Source of the DNA: a virus
Direction: 5' to 3' (one strand)
DNA length: 45,739 nucleotides
Virus record (IMG/VR): IMGVR_UViG_3300031539_000074
Coordinates: 1-45,739 of that record
Part shown: piece after piece, positions 34,306 through 41,110 of the stretch
How positions within the stretch are numbered: the stretch's first letter is position 1
Layout of the letters: every line of letters begins with the position of its first letter
Notes under the pieces: model-generated
Told to the model about the DNA's origin: nothing
Database searches by the model: none
The model's input: only the letters and a program-made list of their open reading frames with translations
Program-made: the position numbers and the translations under genes

Positions 34306-35597
34306 TCCAGTTCCCCCATGTGAGAAAATTCACCTTTAAAATATATCGGTATTCCACCAGTTGGGCCGTTCCTATTAGCGTCAATTATCAGTTCCCTTAC
34401 ATTATCCCATTCAATGAAGTTTGGAACCTTCACAAGCTCCTCTTTCCTTTCTTGTGATGGATTATAAACCAGCATTACAACGGTTGCATCGGCTTCCAGC
34501 ATCCCCGAATCTCTCAGGTCTGTCATTTTCGGTGCTGCATCTTCTCTGCCCTTTGCGGGTCTTGATAACTGAGAAATAATAATTATTGGTATGTTTAAAC
34601 GCTTTGCCAGCCCTTTGAGTTCATGGCTTATTTTTTCTATTTCTCGCTGCCGTCCTTCATTTCCCATGCTTGGCATAAGTTGTAAATAATCCACAATGAT
34701 TAATTTTACGCCATATAGGGATTTCATCCGTTTGGCCTTTATAAGCAGATTATCAATGTTAGATGCGCTATTATCGTCAAATATTATCTGATTGTATTTA
34801 TAAAGCGTGTCACAGGCATTTGATAAATCGGTATTGTTTTTATCTGTTAGTTTCTTCCAATGTACCGCCTGAACATCCACTTTTGCCATGCTCGCAACAA
34901 ATCTCTCTGTTATCGCCATTGCAGACATTTCAAAACTGAATATTCCCACTGGGAATCCTTTGCATGCCGCTTCCATAGCAAACTTTATTCCGAGTATACT
35001 TTTCCCGGCTTTCTTCGGGGCGCCGATTATGTATGTGTCGCCGGACTGCCAGCCATTCGTATATTTATCAAGTTTGGGTAAGCCTGTTGGTATGCCGATT
35101 ATCATTTTAGAATCATTGCGTTTGTGAATGTTTTCTAATGCCGGAAAAAGCATGTCTTGTAAAGATACAAATTCTCGTTTGTTTTCTTCGCTGCTTAGAT
35201 TTTCAAGTGCTGTAATAGTTTTGTTGATAATGTTTGCCGGGTTATCATCCTTGTTATCTGCTTTGCTTATCATGGACTGCATGATTAATTTCATTGTACG
35301 TCTTTGATATGCTTCGATAATAGCGTCACAGGTGAGGTCATTCATTGCGTCTGTATCGGTTTCTCCCTGAATACCCATGACATACAATTCGTTTATGTGA
35401 TCTTGCTGCCCAAGTTGTTTCATCACGGTCATACTGTTTATGGGCGTTCCCTGTTTGTATAGTTCTCTCATGGCCGAAAATATCAAACGATACTTAGGCT
35501 TATCAAACATTACAGCATTGAGCTTACCACAACTGTATGCTAATGCACTACCCGGTAACATCATTTCACAGAGAACCTTTCGCTCGTATTCGCTCAT
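34302..35597 (-). CDS. dnaB: Replicative DNA helicase, DnaB-like
   Basis: 431 residues. An N-terminal helical domain (residues 1-105) binds primase in this family. The RecA-like ATPase domain has Walker A GAPKKAGKS (192-200), FSFEMS (220-225), Walker B LIIVDYLQL (299-307) and the IISQLSRPAKGR motif. The C-terminal ANRNGPTGG is the usual arginine-finger region. It unwinds the fork. It is coupled to the O-like initiator by ATGA, so this phage loads its own helicase and uses host polymerase. Confidence 0.95.
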   Translation of the reverse strand: MSEYERKVLCEMMLPGSALAYSCGKLNAVMFDKPKYRLIFSAMRELYKQGTPINSMTVMKQLGQQDHINELYVMGIQGETDTDAMNDLTCDAIIEAYQRRTMKLIMQSMISKADNKDDNPANIINKTITALENLSSEENKREFVSLQDMLFPALENIHKRNDSKMIIGIPTGLPKLDKYTNGWQSGDTYIIGAPKKAGKSILGIKFAMEAACKGFPVGIFSFEMSAMAITERFVASMAKVDVQAVHWKKLTDKNNTDLSNACDTLYKYNQIIFDDNSASNIDNLLIKAKRMKSLYGVKLIIVDYLQLMPSMGNEGRQREIEKISHELKGLAKRLNIPIIIISQLSRPAKGREDAAPKMTDLRDSGMLEADATVVMLVYNPSQERKEELVKVPNFIEWDNVRELIIDANRNGPTGGIPIYFKGEFSHMGELE

Positions 35598-36361
35598 TCG
35601 TCTTCCTCTCCAAGTATTTTTAAACCTATTCTTAAATCTGCTTTTGTCATGCCGTTCATATCTGTAAAGTTAGTTAATGGAGTTGCCTCGTCTACAAACT
35701 TTGACAATCCTCTTTGTAGAAAATCCTCCATTGGCCATTTATGAGAAAAATAATGGCCTGATGAGTTTACAACATATGCGTAATTATCCATAGCCTTAAT
35801 TATTTCTTCTTTTGTGTAATCCTTGATTGCTGCTCTTATTTTTGTCTTTTGCTTCTCTGTGAGTTTTTTGTGAATGATAATTTTAAGAGAGTTCCAATGT
35901 TCATACAAAGGGGTATATATATTTTCTTTTGTAATAGTTTCTTTTGTTAAGTTTCTTTTGTGTGCCCCTGTACAGGTTACTTTATAACCTGAATTGGTTA
36001 CTTTGTTACCAGTAGAGGTTACTGTAACCTGTTTAGGTAACTCCCTCCATTGCGTGTATGTCTTATTAAAAGCTATTTTGTAACCTGAATTGGTTACTAT
36101 ATTTCTTTCCTTTAATTCTTTTAGTGTTCTATTTACGTGTTGTTTTCTAAGTCCTGTTAATTCAACAAATTGCTTATTGCTTATCCAATCTTCTTTTTTG
36201 TGCCAGCCGTATGTTTTACGCCATATAGCCCATAATATTCGTGATTGATATGAAGATAGATTTGTTCTCATTAAAGCCTCTGCTATTTCATTTGCAATGT
36301 CGATATGTCCGTTCTCCGCCTGAGGTGACACTCCCCCTTGTATCCCCGTCCCGTTATCCAT
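35594..36361 (-). CDS. Replication initiator, phage O-like with winged helix
   Basis: 255 residues. Residues about 20-105 form a winged-helix domain of the Phage_rep_O type (NEIAEALMRTNLSSYQSRILWAI, RKTYGWHKK, ISNKQFVELTG). The C-terminal part contains helices that would contact helicase. Its gene holds a cluster of GGTTAC/GTAACC repeats at 35975-36097, as lambda O carries its own origin. It is the first gene after the leader RNA 36376-36482. Confidence 0.8.
   Translation of the reverse strand: MDNGTGIQGGVSPQAENGHIDIANEIAEALMRTNLSSYQSRILWAIWRKTYGWHKKEDWISNKQFVELTGLRKQHVNRTLKELKERNIVTNSGYKIAFNKTYTQWRELPKQVTVTSTGNKVTNSGYKVTCTGAHKRNLTKETITKENIYTPLYEHWNSLKIIIHKKLTEKQKTKIRAAIKDYTKEEIIKAMDNYAYVVNSSGHYFSHKWPMEDFLQRGLSKFVDEATPLTNFTDMNGMTKADLRIGLKILGEEDE
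35975..36097. other. Candidate replication origin: iteron cluster inside the initiator gene
   Basis: GGTTAC or its complement occurs at 35975-35980, 35996-36001, 36005-36010 (GTTACC), 36017-36022, 36024-36029, 36036-36041 (GGTAAC), 36080-36085 and 36092-36097. Several pair as palindromes, for example GGTTAC-T-GTAACC. A T-rich tract at 35905-35965 lies beside it and could be the unwinding site. In lambda, O binds such repeats within its own gene. Confidence 0.6.
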
Positions 36362-36375
36362 TACTCACCAGCTCC

Positions 36376-36482
36376 TGACATAAAAAAATGGCTGAATACC
36401 GGAGCGTAAACCCTGCGAAGGACTTTAAACCGATAAACAGCCATTATAATTGTCATATTGAACATCCTTCGCAGTCTACGCT
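36376..36482 (-). ncRNA. Pseudoknotted leader RNA, copy 1 (upstream of the O-like initiator)
   Basis: On the minus strand stem P1 AGCGTA (36482-36477) pairs with TACGCT (36408-36403), and P2 CTGCGAAGGA (36474-36465) pairs with TCCTTCGCAG (36422-36413). Interleaved with these, TGACA (36455-36451) pairs with TGTCA (36380-36376), AATGGCTG (36445-36438) with CAGCCATT (36394-36387), and TATCGG (36435-36430) with CCGGTA (36402-36397). The P1 3' arm abuts the TATCGG partner without a gap. A run of T follows the CAGCCAT arm and a ribosome site follows TGTCA. The predicted transcript start is at 36482. Confidence 0.75.
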
Positions 36483-36488
36483 TTAACT

Positions 36489-36517
36489 AAGATAGTGATA
36501 AAAGCGAAAATTGTCAA
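36489..36517 (-). promoter_or_regulatory. Promoter of the replication operon
   Basis: Minus-strand TTGACA (36517-36512), 17 bp, TATCTT (36494-36489). The -35 overlaps the stop of the small HTH gene. The expected start, about seven bases past the -10, coincides with the first base of the leader RNA stem. Confidence 0.85.
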
Positions 36518-36693
36518 CTGTTATTATCAATTTCTTTCTGCTGGTTTTTCCGTTTAAATATAAAGTGTGAGATTGTTTGACGGCTAACGCTGAAACGCTC
36601 TGCTATGTACCTTCGTTTAACGCCCTGAGTATGTAGTAGCCATATCTTATCTTTTTCTCTGTCAGTCAACTTGTAAGATGTTTGGTAACTCAT
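36514..36693 (-). CDS. Small helix-turn-helix protein
   Basis: 59 residues from ATG 36693. LTDREKDKIWLLHTQGVKRRYIAERFSVS RQTISHFIF is a resolvase or Hin-type helix-turn-helix: GVKRRYIAE, a turn, then VSRQTISHF as the recognition helix. AGGAGCGC precedes the ATG. It is the last gene before the replication promoter, and its stop overlaps the -35, so it may regulate that promoter. Confidence 0.65.
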   Translation of the reverse strand: MSYQTSYKLTDREKDKIWLLHTQGVKRRYIAERFSVSRQTISHFIFKRKNQQKEIDNNS

Positions 36694-36729
36694 TTTGCGC
36701 TCCTTTCAAACATATTTACCTCTGGAAAC

Positions 36730-36942
36730 TCAAGCATCGTTCATCCTCTTTTTCTGATGGTTCTTCCACTCTACCGGGCTGTTTACGTGCGTGAAATATT
36801 TGCAGGTATCCTGATCCTTCACAAAATGATCGATATATGCCTGCTTCTCCTCGAAACATTTCATGTCCTTAAATATACAGTGCGGACAATACTTTTCCCT
36901 TTCACGCAGGGCTGCAATTATTTGTTTAGGCCGGAATTGCAT
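36730..36942 (-). CDS. Cys-rich small protein
   Basis: 70 residues from the ATG overlapping the methyltransferase stop (TAATG); six upstream codons without a ribosome site are excluded. CPHCIFKDMKC and a further Cys near residue 47 suggest a zinc site. It follows the methyltransferase gene directly. No family is recognised. Confidence 0.55.
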   Translation of the reverse strand: MQFRPKQIIAALREREKYCPHCIFKDMKCFEEKQAYIDHFVKDQDTCKYFTHVNSPVEWKNHQKKRMNDA

Positions 36943-38075
36943 TATAAAAACCTTATCCATTCTTTGATTCTCGTGCCTATCGCCTGTACAACAGGTACAC
37001 TCACGGCGTTACCTATCATCTTGTATCTCTGTGTGTCGGATATTTCTTTTACCTCTCCATCGAACATACCGTATTTAGTCCATCCATGTTTTATAATAAA
37101 CTCAACACGCAATATAGGTGTATTCAGTATTTGCTTTGGAATGTATCCAATTATGGCATTTATTACAGACAAGAACAAGATTGTCAATTTCTGTTCTGGT
37201 TTCTCTGTGTTCAAATGGTTTAACATGGTGGACTTCAAATGTTTTTTGAGTGTGATTAAATCTTTCTCCGCAAACTGAGCAAGTTGCATTATCTCTTTTC
37301 CATACATCCTTACGAGCCTGTTTCCATTCTTTTGATGTGTCAAACAATGCTCTTTCTGATGTAATGCCGCCTTTCCAGAATGGATTATTCTCTCCGCTAT
37401 TTGCTTTATAGAAACAATCAGGAGAGCAATATTCTCTACTTGCATAAGCTGGTGATACACGTTTTTGTTTTCCACACAACTTACATGCAATAATAATTTT
37501 CCTTGACTGTGTATTTCTGCTAAGTTTTCCTCGCAGTATATACGCACATCCGGTTGAGCATGTTTGTTTGTTGGTAGATTGCTTATACTTAAACTCTGTC
37601 CCACAAATAACACATTTTCTTGTGCGCTGTCTTTTTCTGCATTCCCAACAGGTTTTTGCGACCTGTGATTTTTCTCTTCCGCACTCGCATTTATCTTTGC
37701 TTGGTCTAAGCATATTTCAAATAATATCCTTTCGTTAATTTCGGGAAATCCTTGTAAGCGTTCCCATTCAATAGGTGTTAATTGTCTTATTATCCCGTCT
37801 TCTTGTAATACCAATTCATTAAGCCAACCGTATGATGAGCGTAGACAGAGAATATTTTTTATTCCGCCTTTATTGAATCCATGCGGTCTTGTAATAACAT
37901 AAGTGCCATTCCTTTGTGACCCATATCCACGAGCCGTACAGCAGACCGAAAAAGCCTTTGTATCCAGCCGGTTTGTCGGGGGGATAGGAAATATTTTCGG
38001 TCTGGATTTTCCTCTAAAATATCGCTTAGTGTTTGTCGCCATCTTCCCACCTCTTGGATATATATTTTTGTCCAA
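36942..38075 (-). CDS. C5-cytosine DNA methyltransferase, C-terminal part, carrying HNH insert 2
   Basis: From about 37983 downward this frame is methyltransferase: TNRLDTKAFSVCCTARGYG, LTPIEWERLQGFPE (motif IX region), then, after an insertion, GWTKYGMFDGEVKEISDTQRYKMIGNAVSVPVV (motif X). The part upstream of 37983, including the first ATG, is a shadow of the other frame. It joins 37859-39109 by a -1 shift at a six-C tract (37978-37983). Between GFPE and GWT lies about 630 bp that holds an HNH gene in another frame (37102-37713), yet this frame stays open throughout. Confidence 0.75.
   Translation of the reverse strand: MDKNIYPRGGKMATNTKRYFRGKSRPKIFPIPPTNRLDTKAFSVCCTARGYGSQRNGTYVITRPHGFNKGGIKNILCLRSSYGWLNELVLQEDGIIRQLTPIEWERLQGFPEINERILFEICLDQAKINASAEEKNHRSQKPVGNAEKDSAQENVLFVGQSLSISNLPTNKHAQPDVRIYCEENLAEIHSQGKLLLHVSCVENKNVYHQLMQVENIALLIVSIKQIAERIIHSGKAALHQKEHCLTHQKNGNRLVRMYGKEIMQLAQFAEKDLITLKKHLKSTMLNHLNTEKPEQKLTILFLSVINAIIGYIPKQILNTPILRVEFIIKHGWTKYGMFDGEVKEISDTQRYKMIGNAVSVPVVQAIGTRIKEWIRFL
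37102..37713 (-). CDS. HNH homing endonuclease 2, nested out of frame in the methyltransferase gene
   Basis: 203 residues. Five Cys pairs in the first 130 residues (CECG, CWEC, CVICG, CKLCG) form zinc fingers. GENNPFWKGG is a NUMOD3-type DNA-binding motif, and the C-terminal CSVCGERF, VHHVKPFEH and LVCNKCHNWIH form the HNH nuclease core. It interrupts the conserved GFP-D-GWT coding site, typical of homing endonucleases that target conserved gene segments. Its only ribosome site is a weak GAAAGGAT. Confidence 0.8.
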   Translation of the reverse strand: MLRPSKDKCECGREKSQVAKTCWECRKRQRTRKCVICGTEFKYKQSTNKQTCSTGCAYILRGKLSRNTQSRKIIIACKLCGKQKRVSPAYASREYCSPDCFYKANSGENNPFWKGGITSERALFDTSKEWKQARKDVWKRDNATCSVCGERFNHTQKTFEVHHVKPFEHRETRTEIDNLVLVCNKCHNWIHSKANTEYTYIAC

Positions 38076-39109
38076 TTTCTACCATCTCCGAGGGAGTAAA
38101 AAAGTTTCCCTTTATAGAATTGCACCGATAACAACAAAGTGCCAAATTCCCCTTTTCGTATCCTTTCTGAGAATTCATTCTGTCTATCGTCAAACGTGCA
38201 GTCCTCCGGTTGTATGAATCTGAATCTATAGGAAGACGTGCTTCCTCTATCCCACAATAGCAACATTTCCGTGGTTGGGATTTGTACCACATTATAAAGT
38301 CTTCCTGAGTTATCGTTACCAGAAGCGCACGAGACGATTGTTTCAGCCTCAGATAAGCCCTCTTTTCCGAATTGTCGTATTTCCTCTGTCTCTCTTTCGA
38401 TTTCCGGGGATGCTTTTTGCTCCACGCTCTTTGATATTCGTTTGAACAATTCCTGCACCATCTTGTAAGATTGCCCTTGAACCTTTTGTCTTTCAAAAAA
38501 TGCTTTAAAGACTCTGGATAATTCTTCTGACACTTCGTACACTTTCTCATACTGTACCTCCCTATGAATGTATTTATCAGGTATTATAGGGAAAATACTT
38601 TTGAATGGCAAGTCTTTTCTGATTCCGATAATGTATATCCGCTCTCTATTTTGGGGGAGAAACCCGCCTGTATTAAGAACTTGCCATTGACAGTCATACC
38701 CAATGTCGGTGAACAGTCTAATTGCTTCGTAGAAGTCGTAACCTCCATTAACCGAAAACAATCCTGGCACGTTCTCAGCAATGAAATATTTGGGCTTTTG
38801 AGCCCCAATGATTCGTACTGCCTCAGTAAGCAGATTGCTTCGTGTACCGTCTCGATGTCCTTTGCGTTTTCCAGCAATTGAATTATCTTGACAAGGCCAT
38901 CCGAAAGTGATAATGTCTGTGTTGGGCAGTTCGGAAGTTTTAATTTTAGTTGCGTCACCGTAATTCCTCATGTCGAAGTAGTGATATTCATGTACTGCCG
39001 ATGCGTATTTATCTATCTCGGCGTGCCATATCGTTTTACATAATCCGGACAGTTCTAATCCCAGACCGAAACCCTCTATTCCCGAAAACAAATTGCCGCA
39101 TGTCATCAT
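37859..39109 (-). CDS. C5-cytosine DNA methyltransferase, N-terminal part, carrying HNH insert 1
   Basis: 416 residues as an open frame from ATG 39109, which overlaps the stop of a small membrane gene (TAATG). Motifs: NLFSGIEGFG (I, SAM binding, residues 6-15), GWPCQDNS (IV, catalytic Cys 73), AENVPGLF (VI), and QNRERIYIIG (VIII, 153-162). After IIPDKYIH (near 182) about 510 bp are inserted that encode HNH 1 in another frame. Host sequence resumes with TLSDILEENPDRKYFLSP and then runs into the wrong frame at a six-C tract. The enzyme would methylate phage or host DNA against restriction. Confidence 0.8.
   Translation of the reverse strand: MMTCGNLFSGIEGFGLGLELSGLCKTIWHAEIDKYASAVHEYHYFDMRNYGDATKIKTSELPNTDIITFGWPCQDNSIAGKRKGHRDGTRSNLLTEAVRIIGAQKPKYFIAENVPGLFSVNGGYDFYEAIRLFTDIGYDCQWQVLNTGGFLPQNRERIYIIGIRKDLPFKSIFPIIPDKYIHREVQYEKVYEVSEELSRVFKAFFERQKVQGQSYKMVQELFKRISKSVEQKASPEIERETEEIRQFGKEGLSEAETIVSCASGNDNSGRLYNVVQIPTTEMLLLWDRGSTSSYRFRFIQPEDCTFDDRQNEFSERIRKGEFGTLLLSVQFYKGKLFYSLGDGRNWTKIYIQEVGRWRQTLSDILEENPDRKYFLSPRQTGWIQRLFRSAVRLVDMGHKGMALMLLQDRMDSIKAE
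38026..38550 (-). CDS. HNH homing endonuclease 1, nested out of frame in the methyltransferase gene
   Basis: 174 residues, with AGGGAGG five bases before the ATG, so it is translated on its own. The N-terminus has a Cys4 finger (CTKCQKNYP, CRNC). The nuclease core is CCYCGIEE, then LTIDRMNSQKGYEKGNLALCC and CNSIKGN. The gene lies wholly inside the methyltransferase reading frame, in a different frame, and its stop overlaps resumed host sequence. The host frame contains no stop across the insert. Confidence 0.85.
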   Translation of the reverse strand: MRKCTKCQKNYPESLKHFLKDKRFKGNLTRWCRNCSNEYQRAWSKKHPRKSKERQRKYDNSEKRAYLRLKQSSRALLVTITQEDFIMWYKSQPRKCCYCGIEEARLPIDSDSYNRRTARLTIDRMNSQKGYEKGNLALCCYRCNSIKGNFFTPSEMVEIGQKYISKRWEDGDKH

Positions 39110-39216
39110 TAGAATAACCTTATCACAGCGGAAATCACCAGTGCATCGAATATCAGGCAGACAATAAGAGTTAATATCAGGCATCGAAGCCCGGTTATGT
39201 CAAATTCATCTTTCAT
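39109..39216 (-). CDS. 35-residue membrane peptide coupled to the methyltransferase
   Basis: A short gene, MKDEFDITGLRC followed by a single hydrophobic span (LILTLIVCLIFDALVISAVI). Its stop overlaps the methyltransferase ATG (TAATG). The ribosome site is modest (AAAGAGAAA). It may mainly serve to couple translation. No homologue is recognised. Confidence 0.45.
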   Translation of the reverse strand: MKDEFDITGLRCLILTLIVCLIFDALVISAVIRLF

Positions 39217-39236
39217 GATATTTCTCTTTCTTTAAA

Positions 39237-39425
39237 TCACCATCCCGTTAATTCTGATAGTTTTTCATATTCATCATCGGTCATTTCAACTACAGATATT
39301 TCTAATATTTCACCTATTTCTGCATCATTTAGCATATCAATCAGATTATTACAACCATATTCAATTGATTCCTCGGTATATGAACCGAAACCCCTGACGC
39401 TTACTTTCATTCTTTTCTTTTTCAT
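39237..39425 (-). CDS. Small hypothetical protein
   Basis: 62 residues, beginning MKKKRMKVSVRGFGSYTEE. It looks alpha/beta, with an acidic C-terminal helix (EMTDDEYEKLSEL). GGAGG lies four bases before the ATG. No family is recognised. Confidence 0.6.
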   Translation of the reverse strand: MKKKRMKVSVRGFGSYTEESIEYGCNNLIDMLNDAEIGEILEISVVEMTDDEYEKLSELTGW

Positions 39426-39442
39426 TTTGCCTCCGGCAACTT

Positions 39443-39955
39443 CTAAAATTCAAGTACCCACACTAATGGGTTTACAGCCCACCCGTAGCCACGTTTTTCA
39501 TTAATTGAATTCCATAAATCAATATAGGCGTGGCGGTGCATTGAATAAAATCTCCCATCCTGATCCGGCCCAACCTTTTTAGGCTTTACACCCTCATCCC
39601 TCGCATCCTCTTCGGCTATATCCTTTACTTTCTCAAGGCGCACATTGATTATTTCGAGGTCGATTCTTGAAGCCCAGCGAGGCATGAAGATTGAAGGTCG
39701 CCATAAAAGACCGCTTGGGCCGGGCTCTGTCGACCGGTAATGAATTACACTACCTTTTGATATTTCTCGCGGCTTATGGCCATCAAAGAGATGTTGTGCC
39801 GCCCATGTTTCCCGTGCCCAAAGACGGTCACCGGGCAAACCGTAAGGACACAGCCACCCATCTTTGGGCTTCACAATCCGCCGTGTTTGCGTTTTGCTAC
39901 CGTCAAGAATTGCACGTATCATATCACCATTAAACAAAATCGGTCGCTCTTTCAT
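39443..39955 (-). CDS. ASCH-domain phage protein
   Basis: 170 residues. RPILFNGDMIRAILDGSKTQTRR, then GDRLWARETWA and WRPSIFMPRWASRIDLEI, are the signature of a large family of phage proteins with an ASCH (PUA-like) domain, thought to bind RNA or modified nucleotides. The length is typical. GGAGG precedes the ATG. Such genes occur in many phages next to DNA metabolism genes. The molecular role is unknown. Confidence 0.8.
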   Translation of the reverse strand: MKERPILFNGDMIRAILDGSKTQTRRIVKPKDGWLCPYGLPGDRLWARETWAAQHLFDGHKPREISKGSVIHYRSTEPGPSGLLWRPSIFMPRWASRIDLEIINVRLEKVKDIAEEDARDEGVKPKKVGPDQDGRFYSMHRHAYIDLWNSINEKRGYGWAVNPLVWVLEF

Positions 39956-40194
39956 TTCACCTCCGGCAGTTTCTCATAAAACATGGTGCATTTATCACAA
40001 AAAATACCGTCTTCTCTCATCGGTATGAGTATGTGCAAAATACTGTCTTTATTATTACACTCATCAGATGCATGTACCCAATGAGCTAACATTACGGAAC
40101 AACCATGACCGGCTGAGTCTTCTTGGTGAACGCATCTATCGCACCATTCGCCTTCATAATCCATCTGTTCTGAACCGTTAGAGAAGTATCCCAT
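39952..40194 (-). CDS. Small Cys/His-rich phage protein
   Basis: 80 residues. MGYFSNGSE, then CDRCVHQ, GCSVMLAHW and a C-terminal FCDKCTMF belong to a common phage hypothetical family with a probable zinc site. It is coupled by ATGA to the ASCH gene. The function is unknown. Confidence 0.65.
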   Translation of the reverse strand: MGYFSNGSEQMDYEGEWCDRCVHQEDSAGHGCSVMLAHWVHASDECNNKDSILHILIPMREDGIFCDKCTMFYEKLPEVK

Positions 40195-40451
40195 TATTCA
40201 ACCCTCGAATAAAGTGCGATGCGAAAGTTTTCAAGCTTCCAGCTCTTATTTATATTTTTTGTATATTTGTATGCTTTACGTTTTAATTCAACTGCTTCTT
40301 TATAAGAATTGGAGGCATACATTATTCCTTCACGAGAACCAAATAAGAACCATTCATATTCATCATTTATCCATGTAGAACTAAGTTGCCATTCCACAAC
40401 ATAGATACTCCTGATACCGTCCTTATCCCAAATATCCTTACGTGTTTTCAT
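40194..40451 (-). CDS. Small hypothetical protein
   Basis: 85 residues, rich in aromatics (WQLSSTWINDEYEWFLFGS) with a basic helix (AVELKRKAYKYTKNI). GGAGG with a nine-base spacer precedes the ATG. It overlaps the next gene by one base. No family is recognised. Confidence 0.6.
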   Translation of the reverse strand: MKTRKDIWDKDGIRSIYVVEWQLSSTWINDEYEWFLFGSREGIMYASNSYKEAVELKRKAYKYTKNINKSWKLENFRIALYSRVE

Positions 40452-40484
40452 CGCTTACACCTCCATGCATTCGTTGTGGTGGTC

Positions 40485-40730
40485 TTATTCGTTTGGTATT
40501 TCTTCAATATGATTCTGCGGATTCAATTTTTTATCCAGAGCGGCAAACGCCTCTTCCCATGTATTCCCTTTTATGAATCCGCTATGATATTGTCCCTCGA
40601 GATTAGCAATATATATTGTGCATTGTGTTTTAATATGTCCGTCATGATGGTATGTTTTTTCATAGTCTAAAGAACGATAACGATCTTTATACATACTCAT
40701 TAGCTTTTTCTCTGCATCCCGAAATTTCAT
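40485..40730 (-). CDS. Small hypothetical protein
   Basis: 81 residues. The N-terminal half is basic and helical (RDAEKKLMSMYKDRY); the second half has TWEEAFAALDKKL, a pattern seen in small phage proteins that may form a beta-beta-alpha unit. GGGGGG precedes the ATG. The function is unknown. Confidence 0.6.
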   Translation of the reverse strand: MKFRDAEKKLMSMYKDRYRSLDYEKTYHHDGHIKTQCTIYIANLEGQYHSGFIKGNTWEEAFAALDKKLNPQNHIEEIPNE

Positions 40731-40748
40731 GGTATTCCCCCCTATTGG

Positions 40749-41093
40749 TTAGTGATTATTCAAATCATTAAAGACTTCATCAATCCTATCCCGAAACGAA
40801 AGAATCTCATTGACAATAGCCATTTCTTTGTCAGCGACTACAAGAGGTGGCAAGGTGATGTTGCCTTTTTCAAATATCGCTTTTAGTGATTGTCTTAATT
40901 TCTCATCAGACTTATCACCACATGATTCATTCTGAACGGTTATAAACTGTCTGAAAGAGTGGAATTTTATAGAAACACCGGATAACTCTTCAATAGCCGC
41001 CGAAATGATTCTCGATGCCCTGGTTACCGCTTCTTCTGTCTCATACTCAGCCTTTTTAGCTATGGCTGCTTGCAATGTTTCTGTCGTTTCCAT
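40749..41093 (-). CDS. Hypothetical helical protein
   Basis: 114 residues, mostly helical, with ASRIISAAIEEL and KEMAIVNEILSF and a more beta middle (SIKFHSFRQFITVQN). GGGGAG precedes the ATG. It belongs to the recombination operon. No family is recognised. Confidence 0.6.
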   Translation of the reverse strand: METTETLQAAIAKKAEYETEEAVTRASRIISAAIEELSGVSIKFHSFRQFITVQNESCGDKSDEKLRQSLKAIFEKGNITLPPLVVADKEMAIVNEILSFRDRIDEVFNDLNNH

Positions 41094-41110
41094 TGTACTC
41101 CCCTTATTGG

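Noticed and set aside
37093-37735. Group I intron around HNH insert 2
   Set aside because: Exon bases needed for a U before and a G at the end do not fit the GFP-D-GWT junction, no P7-like core was apparent, and the host frame is open through the insert. A search with intron models would settle it.
38584-38958. 124-residue protein
   Set aside because: It overlaps conserved methyltransferase motifs in another frame and has no ribosome site; it is a shadow.
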